Assembly: GCF_002082565.1 (NCBI RefSeq)
Contig: NZ_CP020562.1
Span: 3,224,001 to 3,288,000, forward strand
Length of the DNA: 64,000 bases
Direction of reading: 5' to 3'
Source: Halomonas sp. GT
GTDB lineage: Bacteria; Pseudomonadota; Gammaproteobacteria; Pseudomonadales; Halomonadaceae
The translations under genes were made by a program, and so were the position numbers. Of the stretch, positions 9,828 to 20,101 are shown one piece after another. The number at the start of each line of letters is the position of its first letter. Positions within the stretch are counted from its first letter, which is position 1. Below the pieces are notes generated by a model. That model did no database searches and had not been told where the DNA came from. It was given only the letters and a program-made list of their open reading frames with translations.

Positions 9828-9996
9828 GAAGTTGCCTCTGTCCGTGAAATTGCACTCTCTGGAAAATGGTGTCGGTATTATTATTAGTCGCACCGACGCG
9901 CTTAATATTTACCTAGCATAAACCTCCCAACGCCGGCTTCCCTTTAGACATTGGTATTAACATTTTTAACATTCAAAACAATAAGTTAAAACACTT

Positions 9997-10545
9997 TCAA
10001 AGTTTTTCAAAAGCGCTGTAGACCAAGGTCTGATCACAATGACGGCAGCAATAGCGACGTCCCTTTACCACTAAAGAATGACGCCTGGCAGTGAAACGAT
10101 GTGTTTGACAGCCACATTGATAATAATATGGCCGAGATTGGGCATCCTGAACATCAAAGCGATGAGTCACCTTAGGCTCCAGGCCAAACAGGTCTCGCAT
10201 GACGGCTTGCCATTCTCGACCATGCGGTTTAAAGCGCGTGCCATTCGCTAAATGAAAGACTAACCAATGCGCCATTTCATGGGGAATCACCTCGTCAAAA
10301 AACGCCTGCCGATTATTGCTCAGTAAAACAGGATTAAAACGCAGCCCGCCACGCCCTAGATGCGCCTGCCCTGCTGAGGCACCTTTTAAGTCGAACCACA
10401 CCTTTGGCGCTGGCAGCGCAGGATAGACTTCTTGGCAGCGTTTTAACGCTTCATCAGCTCTGTCTCGCACGGCATGCATGAGCGCCTCTGAAGATAGTGT
10501 CGCAAGTTTTTCAGCAGGCCATGGGGGCAATGGTAAAGTCTTCAT
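9997..10545 (-). CDS. sprT: SprT family zinc metalloprotease-like protein
   Basis: A 182-residue SprT-family protein. The HExxH zinc motif appears as IPHEMAHWLVFH, followed by a second histidine in KPHGREWQAVM. The C-terminus has a zinc-ribbon-like set of cysteines (YQCGCQTH and YCCRHCDQTL). The family is related to the SPRTN DNA-protein crosslink protease, but the function of the bacterial protein is poorly known. I chose the ATG at 10545 (MKTLPLPPW); a TTG 11 codons upstream would also be in frame. The gene is divergent from the UPF0149 gene and lies just upstream of acs, about 170 bases away. Confidence 0.85.
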   Translation of the reverse strand: MKTLPLPPWPAEKLATLSSEALMHAVRDRADEALKRCQEVYPALPAPKVWFDLKGASAGQAHLGRGGLRFNPVLLSNNRQAFFDEVIPHEMAHWLVFHLANGTRFKPHGREWQAVMRDLFGLEPKVTHRFDVQDAQSRPYYYQCGCQTHRFTARRHSLVVKGRRYCCRHCDQTLVYSAFEKL

Positions 10546-10635
10546 TAGTGATAAACTAACCAGTAACGATGTTGCCAACGTGTGTTGCCGATCAACATCT
10601 TTTTCTCAAAGACGATTTTTATGATGAGGCCCCTT

Positions 10636-11310
10636 ATGGCAGAGCGCAATAACGTTCACGCAGCAACGTCGCCCAATAACACCCCACCTCAGCCGCTACT
10701 TGATGACGAGCAACTTGATCGATTGGATGACTTTCTCGACTCAGAGCAGGTCGGCGAAGATGCGTTGGATCTTATCTCTGCCCATGGCTTTTTAGTGGCG
10801 CTGGCGGTTGCCCCCAGTGAATTACCCACCAGTCAATGGCTAACTGAGCTGTTTCAGGGAGAGCCAAGTTATCGGGACGATGCCGAACGAGACGAGATTA
10901 TCCAGCTGTTAACACTGCTACGTGACAACGCCGTCGCAGTGCTTGAACAGGGCGGTTTACCAGAGCTACCCTTCGAGCTAACGCTAGATGGCATCCCCGC
11001 TGAGGAAACGCCCATCGGCGACTGGTGCGCGGGGTTTATGGAAGGTGTCTTTAGCGACGAAAGCGCGTGGTTCCAAGATGACGAAGAATCTGCCGCCACG
11101 CTACTATTGCCCTTTATGTCGCTCTCAGGTTTATTCGATGATGAGCCAGAAATGGCTGAGATGGCCCAAGATCAGGCCAGCCAGGAAACCTTTGTTGCTC
11201 AATTGCCAGAATTAGTACTGGATCTTTATCTTCACTACCGCGTGCCCCCCGAAACACCGAAACCTAAGCCTCGCAAGAAAACCCCGGCCAAAGGTAAAAA
11301 ACGTCGATAG
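10636..11310 (+). CDS. UPF0149 (YecA/YgfB) family protein
   Basis: A 224-residue acidic cytoplasmic protein of the UPF0149 family. Typical features are the LLDDEQLDRLDDFLDSE start, the AHGFLVALAVAP motif near residue 50, and GDWCAGFMEGVF near residue 125, which is the family's hallmark. The C-terminus is a lysine/arginine/proline tail and lacks the SEC-C zinc motif found in some YecA proteins. I start at 10636 because GAGG lies 7 bases upstream; earlier in-frame methionines lack a ribosome-binding site. Biochemical function is unknown for most of the family. Confidence 0.82.
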   Translation: MAERNNVHAATSPNNTPPQPLLDDEQLDRLDDFLDSEQVGEDALDLISAHGFLVALAVAPSELPTSQWLTELFQGEPSYRDDAERDEIIQLLTLLRDNAVAVLEQGGLPELPFELTLDGIPAEETPIGDWCAGFMEGVFSDESAWFQDDEESAATLLLPFMSLSGLFDDEPEMAEMAQDQASQETFVAQLPELVLDLYLHYRVPPETPKPKPRKKTPAKGKKRR

Positions 11311-11328
11311 CCGATTGTTAGTCGCATA

Positions 11329-12450
11329 TTATTTAAGGCGAGTAACAATACCATCCACTACGCCATAGACCCACTCTCGGGCTCGCTGCCGCCAGGGTCG
11401 TGCGGCCCAAGCGGCAGCATCGACTTCCTGGCTGGCGGCAAAGTTACGCTCAAAAAGCGATTGAACTTGCTTGGCAAAGGCTTGGCTTTCTACTTCTTGA
11501 TTAGCTTCAAGGTTCCAGTGCAGATTCCAATGATCGAAGTTACATGAGCCAATACTGACCCAATCATCTGCTAACACAAACTTGGCATGAATAAAGGTGG
11601 GCTGGAACTCAAAGATCCGCACGCCGGCTTTTAACAACGCTTGGTAAAACCGCTGCCCTGCATAACGCACGCCTGGGTGATCATGTTTACTCCCCGGTAA
11701 TAGCAAACAAACATCCACGCCACGTCGTGCTGCGCGAATGAGGCGTCGGCGCAGCGTGAAGGTCGGCACAAAATAAGGCGTACATAGCCAAAGCCGTTTG
11801 TTTGCCTGGTTTACCCGCCCATAGAGCGAGTGGCGGATAGCTTGATAACGATACCCCCTCGCTGACATCACACGGCCGCGCATGCCATCAGCATAACGCA
11901 CGGCTGTCCGCTGTGGCGGCAGCACTGAGCTAGCTCGCCCATCACCTGCTTGCCGTGTTAGCCGGGAACGCCATAAACGGCGAAAAAGCCCTTCCCAATC
12001 AGCGACCACCGGGCCTTCGATGCGCACCGCAATTTCGTACCATGCTTCCAGAAACTCATCCACCGCACCAAACCCGCCGGTAAACGCAACGTCGCCATCC
12101 ACGACAACAATTTTGCGGTGGTCACGACTTAAGTTGCGAGCCAGCGAGTGAAAACCAATGGGATTAAAGAATCGCAATGCAACACCTGCTTGCTCTAGGC
12201 GCCTACGATCACGATGCTCCAATCCCATAGAGCCATAACCATCAAGCAGCAAATGCACCTTAACACCACGCTCAGCAGCATCGATCAGCGCATCACTCAT
12301 CTGGCTCGCTAACTTACCTGACTCCATCAAGTAAAGTTCCACCAGCACGTAGTGCTCCGCTTGGCTAACCGCATCAAACATAGCTGGCAAAAATTGCGTT
12401 GCTTCCGGCAACAGAGTAGTGCGGTTGCCTTCACGCCACACGTGCTGCAT
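11329..12450 (-). CDS. clsB: Phospholipase D family cardiolipin synthase (ClsB-like)
   Basis: A 373-residue enzyme with two HKD (phospholipase D) motifs: DHRKIVVVDG near residue 110 and FIHAKFVLAD near residue 286, each with the GG or GS(C)N follow-up (FTGGFG, SIGSCNFD). It has no N-terminal membrane helices, as in ClsB rather than ClsA, and is slightly shorter than E. coli ClsB. ClsB makes cardiolipin from phosphatidylglycerol, or from phosphatidylglycerol plus another phospholipid or glycerol. The C-terminal part is very basic, suiting membrane-surface attachment. It is followed on the other side by the UPF0149 gene in convergent orientation. Confidence 0.85.
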   Translation of the reverse strand: MQHVWREGNRTTLLPEATQFLPAMFDAVSQAEHYVLVELYLMESGKLASQMSDALIDAAERGVKVHLLLDGYGSMGLEHRDRRRLEQAGVALRFFNPIGFHSLARNLSRDHRKIVVVDGDVAFTGGFGAVDEFLEAWYEIAVRIEGPVVADWEGLFRRLWRSRLTRQAGDGRASSVLPPQRTAVRYADGMRGRVMSARGYRYQAIRHSLYGRVNQANKRLWLCTPYFVPTFTLRRRLIRAARRGVDVCLLLPGSKHDHPGVRYAGQRFYQALLKAGVRIFEFQPTFIHAKFVLADDWVSIGSCNFDHWNLHWNLEANQEVESQAFAKQVQSLFERNFAASQEVDAAAWAARPWRQRAREWVYGVVDGIVTRLK

Positions 12451-12477
12451 AGAGACTCCTTCTCTTAATAAAACGAC

Positions 12478-13197
12478 TCAGCGACGAGCCAGCGAGCGAT
12501 GGACGTACAAATCGTAACGGCTCGTTTTACCTTCTAACGTATGCTGCGGCGCAGGGCCACCGATAGGGGGAGCTTTGCGGGGGCGCTTGACCACCACTCG
12601 ATGCGTCGCTACATCCAGCGCTGCTTCTAATAAGCGCGGTGCATCATCGTCATCTCCCGCAAGCTCTCGAAACAAGCGCATCTCTTTTTTGACCAACGCC
12701 GACTTTTCACGGTGCGGAAACATCGGATCAAGATGAATAACCTCAGGGTCAAAGGCTGCACTTTCCACAAGAGCGGCAAGCTGATCAGCGGCATCACCAT
12801 GGCGAAGCGTCATACGCGAGGCAATCTCTGCTGTCGTGTCTGTTTTTGCGGCACGCGCGAGGCCATCTTGAAGCAGCGCGGCAATCGCCGCAACACGTTC
12901 AATTAATAGGACATTTGCGCCTAGGCTCGCCAGTACAAACGCATCCCGACCCAAACCAGCCGTGGCATCCACGACGCTAGGAGTGATGCCTTTAGCCAGT
13001 CCACAGGCTTTTGCCACTAACTGCCCGCGACCACCCCCAAATTGACGACGATGGGCCGCCTTACCAGCGACAAAATCCACGCTAAGCGGTTTTCCGTATT
13101 GACGCTCATTACCTGACAGTGCCAATTGGCCATCAACGTAGCTAAGCGCTAATCCCGAAGGCAAAACAAGCGTATCTGGGCTTGCCATCTGGCTCAT
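12478..13197 (-). CDS. rsmJ: 16S rRNA m2G1516 methyltransferase
   Basis: A 239-residue S-adenosylmethionine-dependent methyltransferase of the RsmJ (YhiQ) family, which methylates G1516 of 16S rRNA. The SAM-binding [19 protein letters not shown] appears near residue 78, and the catalytic-type [17 protein letters not shown] near residue 155 is diagnostic. The C-terminal [12 protein letters not shown] also fits. The start codon overlaps the end of tsaB by four bases, so the two genes are translationally coupled. Substrate specificity is by family assignment. Confidence 0.92.
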   Translation of the reverse strand: MSQMASPDTLVLPSGLALSYVDGQLALSGNERQYGKPLSVDFVAGKAAHRRQFGGGRGQLVAKACGLAKGITPSVVDATAGLGRDAFVLASLGANVLLIERVAAIAALLQDGLARAAKTDTTAEIASRMTLRHGDAADQLAALVESAAFDPEVIHLDPMFPHREKSALVKKEMRLFRELAGDDDDAPRLLEAALDVATHRVVVKRPRKAPPIGGPAPQHTLEGKTSRYDLYVHRSLARR

Positions 13198-13895
13198 GCT
13201 GGCTTTTTCCAGGCCACGTCGTTGCGCAAATAAACCGGCTGTGCTTCATGGGCTGCCTGACCTAACCCCGCTTCCAAATCACGAGCGGCGAGCCACGCCA
13301 TCTCTTCTGCCCGTGGCTCAAGATCAGTAAGGTGCTGAGACATGTTGGTTTGTAGGCTTAACGCAAAGTCATCCCACAGCACAAACCCCGAACCCACGCC
13401 TACCCAGTCGGTCTGCTCAGCAGGTAAACGGAAGTTAGCAGGCGCCACGACCATTTCGTCACTTTGCAAGCTAAGCGTGTCATTTAAACAGTGCCAAGTA
13501 GCCGCATAAATTTCGCCCATTCGGGCATCTAACGCGGTCACTACATGACGAAAATGGTAGCGGCGATGGGCCTGAAGCGCGAGCGCTTCCAACGTAGAAA
13601 TACCCAACAATGGACGATCTAGCCCAAACGCCAAGCCTTGCGCTGCACCTGCAGCGATGCGCAAGCCGGTGAATGAACCGGGGCCACGCCCAAACGCAAC
13701 CGCATCTAGCTGCTGTGTAGAAATATTGGCCTCAGCGAGAATGTCATCCACCATTGGCATTAAACGCCGGGTATGGGCCCGGGGCGTCATCTCGAAACGC
13801 GCCAAGCATTCACGCCGGCTACCTTGCTGACGCAATAAAGCCGCAGAGCAGGCACTAGAAGATGCGTCCAGTGCGAGAAGGTATAACGATGACAT
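13194..13895 (-). CDS. tsaB: tRNA t6A37 biosynthesis protein TsaB
   Basis: A 233-residue ASKHA-fold protein. TsaB binds TsaD and TsaE to transfer threonylcarbamoyl to A37 of ANN-decoding tRNAs. The N-terminus [15 protein letters not shown] and the [20 protein letters not shown] motif near residue 68 are characteristic, as is [12 protein letters not shown] near residue 122. Length is normal. It overlaps rsmJ by four bases downstream. Upstream is adk with a strong hairpin between them, so it may start from its own promoter, although the gap is only about 110 bases. Confidence 0.93.
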   Translation of the reverse strand: MSSLYLLALDASSSACSAALLRQQGSRRECLARFEMTPRAHTRRLMPMVDDILAEANISTQQLDAVAFGRGPGSFTGLRIAAGAAQGLAFGLDRPLLGISTLEALALQAHRRYHFRHVVTALDARMGEIYAATWHCLNDTLSLQSDEMVVAPANFRLPAEQTDWVGVGSGFVLWDDFALSLQTNMSQHLTDLEPRAEEMAWLAARDLEAGLGQAAHEAQPVYLRNDVAWKKPA

Positions 13896-13950
13896 CGGTT
13901 CTGCACTCCATAAAATATGGCCATCATTATACCTTTAGACGGCCTCAACG

Positions 13951-13983
13951 ACGATGGCCCGCAGGTAACCTGCGGGCCATCGT
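13951..13983. terminator. Strong hairpin after adk
   Basis: A nearly perfect 16-bp palindrome with arms ACGATGGCCCGCAGGT and its complement, separated by one base, lies between the adk stop and the tsaB start. No T-run follows on either strand, so termination is likely but not certain; it may instead protect the adk transcript from 3' decay. Confidence 0.55.
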
Positions 13984-14005
13984 GTCATTCACTAGCGTAT
14001 GGTAC

Positions 14006-14677
<672 letters not shown>

Positions 14678-14853
14678 TTAGTCGTTAGATATGAATAATT
14701 TTAAATAATGGACTGACAATAACCGTGCCGTTCGGATGACACAACTCCCCAAAAGCCTGATAACGCATTTTTTTAACATTTTCTTAAGCAAAAACAGTCA
14801 GGTGGCAACTCCTTGTACTTTGGTCACCCCTTCCTTGCAGACCTACTGAACTG

Positions 14854-14892
14854 TTTTAAACACAAGCGGCGCCCTATTGGGCGCCGCTTGTG
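14854..14892 (-). terminator. Rho-independent terminator of aceE-aceF
   Basis: A perfect 14-bp stem (14861-14874 with 14879-14892) with a TATT loop (ATAG-like on the minus strand) lies a few bases past the aceF stop. On the minus strand it is followed by TTTAAAAC. This is a strong intrinsic terminator. Confidence 0.8.
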
Positions 14893-14908
14893 GCTTACTC
14901 AGAGACGA

Positions 14909-16951
14909 TTACAGCAGTAATCGGCGAATGTCCGTCAACACATCCGCCAGGAATGCCGTAAAGCGGGCGGCATCCGCACCGTTAATCGCCCGGTGATCGT
15001 AGGAAAGCGATAGCGGCATCATTAAGCGCGGCTGGAAGGCATTGCCATCCCACACCGGTTTCATCTGCGCTTTCGACACCCCCAGGATCGCTACTTCCGG
15101 CGCATTAACGATCGGTGTGAACGCGGTTCCACCAATAGAGCCAAGGCTCGAAATGGTGAAGCAGCCACCGGTCATCTCGTCGCGCTTAAGCTTCTTGGTT
15201 TGCGCTTTCTTGCCGAGCTCCGCCATCTCCTTGGCAATCTCAATCAAGGATTTTTTATCGGCGTTGCGCACTACCGGCACCATCAGACCATCAGGTGTAT
15301 CCACGGCAATCCCAATATGCACGTAGTTTTTCCATACCAGCGTTTCGCCGTCACCTTTCAGGCTGACGTTGAACTGGGGGAACTTACGCAGTGCAAAGGC
15401 ACAGGCTTTAACCATAAACGGCAACGGTGTCAGCTTGGCGCCTTGGGCTTCGGCCTCGGCTTTCATGGCTTTACGGAAGCTTTCGAGCTCGGTAATGTCG
15501 GCCTCGTCGAACTGCGTCACGTGAGGCACATTGAGCCAGCTGCGGTGCAGATTCGTCGCGCCCATCTTGAGCAGGCGCCCCATCGGCTTCTCTTCTACGT
15601 CGCCAAACTGACTGAAGTCGACGTCCGGTATTGCGGGAATGCCAGCACCACCACTCGCTGCTGGGGCAGCCGCTGTTTGTGCTTTACCTTGGTTGGCAAT
15701 GGCCTGTTTCACGTAGGCCTGCACATCTTCTTTCAGCACCCGGTCTTTCGGGCCACTAGGCTTAACAAGACCGAGGTCTACGCCAAGTTCACGTGCCAGC
15801 ATGCGTACTGCTGGGCCTGCATGTACCAGTTTCCCATCGCGGGGCTTATGAGAGGCCATCTGCGCTTCAGGGCTAGGCGTACCTTCTGGTGAAGAAGCGG
15901 TAGGCTTAGCACTTGACTGACTGGCACTAGAGGACGGAGCTTTCTCCGGCGCCGCTTTTTTAGGGGCTGCCTTCTTGGCACCAGCTACTTCTATGTAGCC
16001 AATCACATCGCCTTCAGAGACAGTGTCACCCTCTTTCACAGTAAGTTCTAAAAGCTTGCCTTTATAAGGACTCGGCACGTCCATCGATGCTTTGTCAGAC
16101 TCCAGAGTGATAAGAGGGTCTTCTTCGTTAACCTCATCACCTGCCGCCACACCAATTTCGATAATCGGCACGTCAGAAGAGCCTGACAGATCAGGTACGC
16201 GAATCTCTTTGCGCTCAGGCTCACCGCTACCGCTATCTTCTTCAACCGCAGACTCTTCAACAGCCACTGCTTCCGGCGCGCTGCTGGTTTGGCTAGCGGC
16301 TTGCGCTTGCGGCGCGTCTGCGCTGTCGTCACTACCCTCGCCAGCGATTTCCATCTGGCCGATCACGTCGCCTTCCGAGACGGTATCGCCTTCTTTCACC
16401 GTAAGCGCAACGATCTTACCACCGTGCGGGCTGGGTACATCCATCGAGGCTTTATCCGACTCGAGGGTGATCAAAGTGTCTTCAGCGTTGACCTCATCGC
16501 CGGCGCTGACCGCGACTTCGATGATTTCAACGTTGTCTGAACCACCCAAGTCCGGCACTTTAATATCGACCGTTTGCTTGCCGCCACTGGCTTTTTTAGC
16601 GGCTGGGGCTTGCTCTTTAGTCGGTTCTTTCGGTTTGTCTTCTTTCGCTGGCGCGTCGTTGGGCTGGCTGTCAGACGCGGGGGCTGACGTCTCTTCGCCA
16701 CCGTCTGCGCCACCTTCAACCTCCAGCTCAACGATGTCGTCGCCTTCAGAGACGGTATCGCCTTCTTTCACCAGCACTTTGAGCACCTTGCCGCCTTTCG
16801 GGGCCGGGACGTCCATGCTGGCTTTGTCAGATTCCAGGGTGATTAGGGTGTCTTCCGCTTCAATGACGTCGCCTTCTGACACCGCAATCTCGATGATTTC
16901 GACATCGGCATCGCCACCGATATCGGGAACTTTGATGATTTCGCTACTCAA
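14909..16951 (-). CDS. aceF: Dihydrolipoamide acetyltransferase (PDH E2), three lipoyl domains
   Basis: A 680-residue E2 core of pyruvate dehydrogenase. Three lipoyl domains, at about residues 2-75, 115-190 and 235-310, each carry ESDKASMDVP with the lipoylated lysine, and are joined by Ala/Pro-rich linkers. A peripheral subunit-binding domain follows at about 370-410 (AGPAVRMLARELGVDL), then the acyltransferase domain to the end with the catalytic SLSYDHRAINGADAARF. I place the start at a TTG (16951), because GGAAGGAG sits 7-8 bases before it and the lipoyl domain begins at once. The ATG 13 codons upstream has no ribosome-binding site and lies inside a palindrome. It is co-transcribed with aceE. 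Confidence 0.95.
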   Translation of the reverse strand: MSSEIIKVPDIGGDADVEIIEIAVSEGDVIEAEDTLITLESDKASMDVPAPKGGKVLKVLVKEGDTVSEGDDIVELEVEGGADGGEETSAPASDSQPNDAPAKEDKPKEPTKEQAPAAKKASGGKQTVDIKVPDLGGSDNVEIIEVAVSAGDEVNAEDTLITLESDKASMDVPSPHGGKIVALTVKEGDTVSEGDVIGQMEIAGEGSDDSADAPQAQAASQTSSAPEAVAVEESAVEEDSGSGEPERKEIRVPDLSGSSDVPIIEIGVAAGDEVNEEDPLITLESDKASMDVPSPYKGKLLELTVKEGDTVSEGDVIGYIEVAGAKKAAPKKAAPEKAPSSSASQSSAKPTASSPEGTPSPEAQMASHKPRDGKLVHAGPAVRMLARELGVDLGLVKPSGPKDRVLKEDVQAYVKQAIANQGKAQTAAAPAASGGAGIPAIPDVDFSQFGDVEEKPMGRLLKMGATNLHRSWLNVPHVTQFDEADITELESFRKAMKAEAEAQGAKLTPLPFMVKACAFALRKFPQFNVSLKGDGETLVWKNYVHIGIAVDTPDGLMVPVVRNADKKSLIEIAKEMAELGKKAQTKKLKRDEMTGGCFTISSLGSIGGTAFTPIVNAPEVAILGVSKAQMKPVWDGNAFQPRLMMPLSLSYDHRAINGADAARFTAFLADVLTDIRRLLL

Positions 16952-16980
16952 GGTCGCGCTCCTTCCAAATCGGATCGAGC

Positions 16981-17000
16981 CGGCGGGCATCTGCCCGCCG
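16981..17000. other. Palindrome between aceE and aceF
   Basis: An 8-9 bp GC-rich stem (CGGCGGGCA with TGCCCGCCG) lies between the aceE stop and the aceF start. It is not followed by T residues. It may tune E1:E2 ratio through mRNA stability or partial termination. Confidence 0.5.
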
Positions 17001-17009
17001 GGCAGCGGT

Positions 17010-19682
17010 TTAGCTGGTCAGCGGGTTCGGCTTGTTGGCGTCAATGCCATACTTCTTCAGCGCCTCGCCGACGTGCTTGCGATCAAGCTCACCACGGTCT
17101 GCCAGCGCACGTAGCGCCGCCACGGTGACGAAGTAGCGGTCTACTTCAAAGAAGTAGCGCAGCTTCTCGCGGGTGTCGGAACGGCCAAAGCCGTCCGTGC
17201 CCAGCACGGTGTACTCGCTCGGCACCCAGGCACGCACCTGGTCGGCGTAGAGCTTCATGTAGTCGGTGGAGGCAATCACCGGGCCGTCACGTCCTTCCAG
17301 GCACTTCGTCACGTGGGGCTTATTGCCCTCAACGTCCGGGTTCAAGAAGGCTTCACGCTCCAGCAGAAGGGCTTCGCGACGCAGCTCGTTAAAGCTGGTC
17401 ACGCTCCAGATATCCGCGCCAATGCCCCAGTCGTTGGCCAACAGCTCCGCAGCCGCTTCGACTTCGCGCAGGATGGTGCCGGAGCCCAGCAGTTGCACGC
17501 GGCCTTTATCGCCCTGCGTTTCGTTGAGCAGATACATGCCTTTGACGATATCGTCGGTGGGCACGGTCTCAAGCGCGGGGTGTTCGTAGTTTTCGTTCAT
17601 CACCGTCAGGTAGTAGAAGCAGTTCTCTTTGTCGGAGAACATGCGCTTCAAACCATCCTGGAGGATGACCGCCACTTCGTGGGCGTAGGTCGGGTCGTAA
17701 CTGCGGCAGTTGGGGATGGTGGAGGCTTGAATCAAGCTGTGGCCATCCTGGTGCTGCAGACCTTCACCGTTGAGCGTGGTACGCCCGGCGGTGCCGCCAA
17801 CCATAAAGCCGCGGGCTTGCAGGTCACCGGCGGCCCAGGCCAAGTCACCAATGCGCTGGAAACCGAACATCGAGTAGTAGACGTAGAACGGCAGCAGGGT
17901 GACGTTGTTGTTGCTGTAGGACGTCGCGGCGGCAATCCATGCGGACATGGCACCGGCCTCACTAATCCCTTCTTCGAGAATCTGGCCTTTCTGATCCTCG
18001 CGGTAGAACATGATCTGGCCTTTATCGACCGGCTCATACTTCTGACCTTCCGAGGTGTAGATCCCGAGCTGACGGAACATGCCTTCCATGCCGAAGGTAC
18101 GCGCTTCGTCAGGAATAATCGGGACGACATGTTTGCCGAGCTTCTTATCCTTCACCAGACCGTTCAGAACGCGCACGAACGCCATGGTGGTCGAGACTTC
18201 GCGCCCTTTGGAACCCACCATTTGCGAGGCAAAGGTTTTGTCTTCCAGGCTGGGGATCTCCAGCGCTTCAAAGTCACTGCGGCGGCTCGGCAGGTAGCCG
18301 TTTAAGCGTTCCCGCTGCAGGTGCATGTACTTAAGCTCGGGAGAGTCTTCTTCCGGCTTGTAATAGGGCACATCTTTAAGCTGCTCGTCGGTGAGCGGAA
18401 TACCAAAGCGGTCGCGGAATTTACGCAACGCCTCGTACTCCATGCTCTTGACCTGGTGGGCTTCGTTGGCGGCTTCGCCATCGCCACTGCCCATGCCGTA
18501 GCCTTTGACGGTATGCGCCAGAATGACCGTGGGCTTACCGTTGGTCTGGTTGACCGCTTCGTGGTAGGCCGCGTAGACCTTGAACGGGTCGTGGCCACCG
18601 CGGTTGAGCTTCCAGATGTCTTCATCAGACAGGTCGTTGACCATCGCTTCGGTTTCGGGGTACTTACCGAAGAAGTGCTCACGGGTGTACGAGCCGCCGT
18701 TGGCCTTGTAGTTCTGGTACTCACCGTCGACCGCTTCATCCATGCGTTTTTGCAGGATGCCTTTCTTGTCCTTCTCGAACAGCGGATCCCAGTGACGCCC
18801 CCAGACGACCTTGATGACGTTCCAACCGGCACCACGGAATACGCCTTCGAACTCGTCCATAACGCGGGAGTTGCCGCGTACCGGACCGTCCAAGCGCTGC
18901 AGGTTGCAGTTGATGACGAAGATCAGGTTATCGAGGTTTTCACGACCCGCCAGGGAGATCGCGCCCAGTGACTCCGGCTCATCACACTCGCCGTCGCCCA
19001 TAAAGCACCAGATCTTGCGGTCGTACATGTCTTTCAGCTCACGGTGATGCAGGTACTTCATCACGTGGGCTTGGTAGATGGCCTGAATCGGGCCAAGGCC
19101 CATGGACACCGTGGGGAACTGCCAATAATCCGGCATCAGCCACGGGTGCGGGTAGGAAGACAGGCCATCGCCGTCGACTTCGCGACGGAATTTGTCCATC
19201 TGCTCTTCTGATAAACGGCCTTCCAAGTAGGAACGCGCGTAAATACCCGGGGCAACGTGGCCCTGGATGTAAATCAGGTCGCCTTCAAAGTCGCCTTTGG
19301 GGGCGCGGAAGAAGTGGTTAAAGCCAACATCGTACAGCGTGGCTGACGACATAAAGCTGGCAATGTGGCCACCCAGCCCGGGGTTGGCGCGGTTATTACG
19401 GATGACCTGGGCAATGGCGTTGTAACGAATCAACGACCGAATGCGGCGCTCCATAAACAGATCGCCGGGCATCGGTGCTTCGCGATGCACAGGGATCGTA
19501 TTCCGGTGCGGGGTTGTCACCGAGAAGGGCACCTTCATCCCGTCCCGGCGCAGGCGATCCGCCAAGCGGGTCATCAGGTAGCGGGCACGATCTTCGCCCT
19601 CACGATCCAGTACTGATTCCAGGGATTCCAGCCACTCCGTGGTTTCGAGCGGATCGAGATCTTCTCTTGTCTCCAGACTCAT
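17010..19682 (-). CDS. aceE: Pyruvate dehydrogenase E1 component (homodimeric)
   Basis: An 890-residue thiamine-diphosphate enzyme that decarboxylates pyruvate and reductively acetylates E2. Length matches the homodimeric gammaproteobacterial AceE. Visible landmarks are the N-terminal E2-binding segment (DPLETTEWLESLESVL), GLGGHIASFMSSATLYDVGF, the ThDP/Mg motif beginning GDGECDEPES near residue 230 with NCNLQRLDGPVRGN, and the conserved HTVKGYG loop. The C-terminus GTDGFGRSDTREKLR is typical. It is the first gene of the aceE-aceF operon; no pdhR-like regulator gene is beside it, unlike in E. coli. Confidence 0.97.
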   Translation of the reverse strand: MSLETREDLDPLETTEWLESLESVLDREGEDRARYLMTRLADRLRRDGMKVPFSVTTPHRNTIPVHREAPMPGDLFMERRIRSLIRYNAIAQVIRNNRANPGLGGHIASFMSSATLYDVGFNHFFRAPKGDFEGDLIYIQGHVAPGIYARSYLEGRLSEEQMDKFRREVDGDGLSSYPHPWLMPDYWQFPTVSMGLGPIQAIYQAHVMKYLHHRELKDMYDRKIWCFMGDGECDEPESLGAISLAGRENLDNLIFVINCNLQRLDGPVRGNSRVMDEFEGVFRGAGWNVIKVVWGRHWDPLFEKDKKGILQKRMDEAVDGEYQNYKANGGSYTREHFFGKYPETEAMVNDLSDEDIWKLNRGGHDPFKVYAAYHEAVNQTNGKPTVILAHTVKGYGMGSGDGEAANEAHQVKSMEYEALRKFRDRFGIPLTDEQLKDVPYYKPEEDSPELKYMHLQRERLNGYLPSRRSDFEALEIPSLEDKTFASQMVGSKGREVSTTMAFVRVLNGLVKDKKLGKHVVPIIPDEARTFGMEGMFRQLGIYTSEGQKYEPVDKGQIMFYREDQKGQILEEGISEAGAMSAWIAAATSYSNNNVTLLPFYVYYSMFGFQRIGDLAWAAGDLQARGFMVGGTAGRTTLNGEGLQHQDGHSLIQASTIPNCRSYDPTYAHEVAVILQDGLKRMFSDKENCFYYLTVMNENYEHPALETVPTDDIVKGMYLLNETQGDKGRVQLLGSGTILREVEAAAELLANDWGIGADIWSVTSFNELRREALLLEREAFLNPDVEGNKPHVTKCLEGRDGPVIASTDYMKLYADQVRAWVPSEYTVLGTDGFGRSDTREKLRYFFEVDRYFVTVAALRALADRGELDRKHVGEALKKYGIDANKPNPLTS

Positions 19683-20101
19683 AGAGGTCTCTCCGAATGA
19701 CGATAAATGACAATGAGCCCCGCCAACCCTTAGGGCCTGGGGCGGCTGCGGTGTTTAGCCACCACAGGCCGATAAAACGCCGACGCCTGAGCGCCGTGCA
19801 GGGGTTTTCTTTCTACATTCAACAAGCTACGTACTTTTCGATGTAGTAAAGCTACACAATTGTCGTGAAAGTTAGCCTTTTGTATATGCGAAGATACCGC
19901 AAAGTCGTCACTCTGCCAATTCCAGCAAGCCCTAAAAGGCTATCGAAAACAAACTATTGCACCGCAACATAAAGAAATAACCAGACTTTAGTCGAATCTA
20001 CCAAACGCTCAAAAATGTAGCCAAACTACCGTTTTATTTACTTACGAGTGAAGTACTTACTTAAATTTCCAACGTTCTTTTACAAGTTTATTAGCCCAGC
20101 G
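19683..20101. promoter_or_regulatory. Intergenic region holding the aceEF promoter
   Basis: About 420 bases lie between the aceE start and the end of ampD, both on the minus strand. The half nearer ampD is AT-rich. No open reading frame of substance, RNA gene or clear terminator is seen. The aceE promoter must lie here by position, but I could not assign -35/-10 boxes or a regulator site with confidence. Confidence 0.5.

Noticed and set aside
9828-9893. N-terminal extension of acs by 22 codons
   Set aside because: The extra residues do not fit the family, while the downstream ATG gives the normal length and has a ribosome-binding site.
16092-18305. Long plus-strand frames of 330-340 codons opposite aceF and aceE
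   Set aside because: They lie fully inside strongly supported genes on the other strand; their sequences show no domain and reflect high-GC antisense frames.
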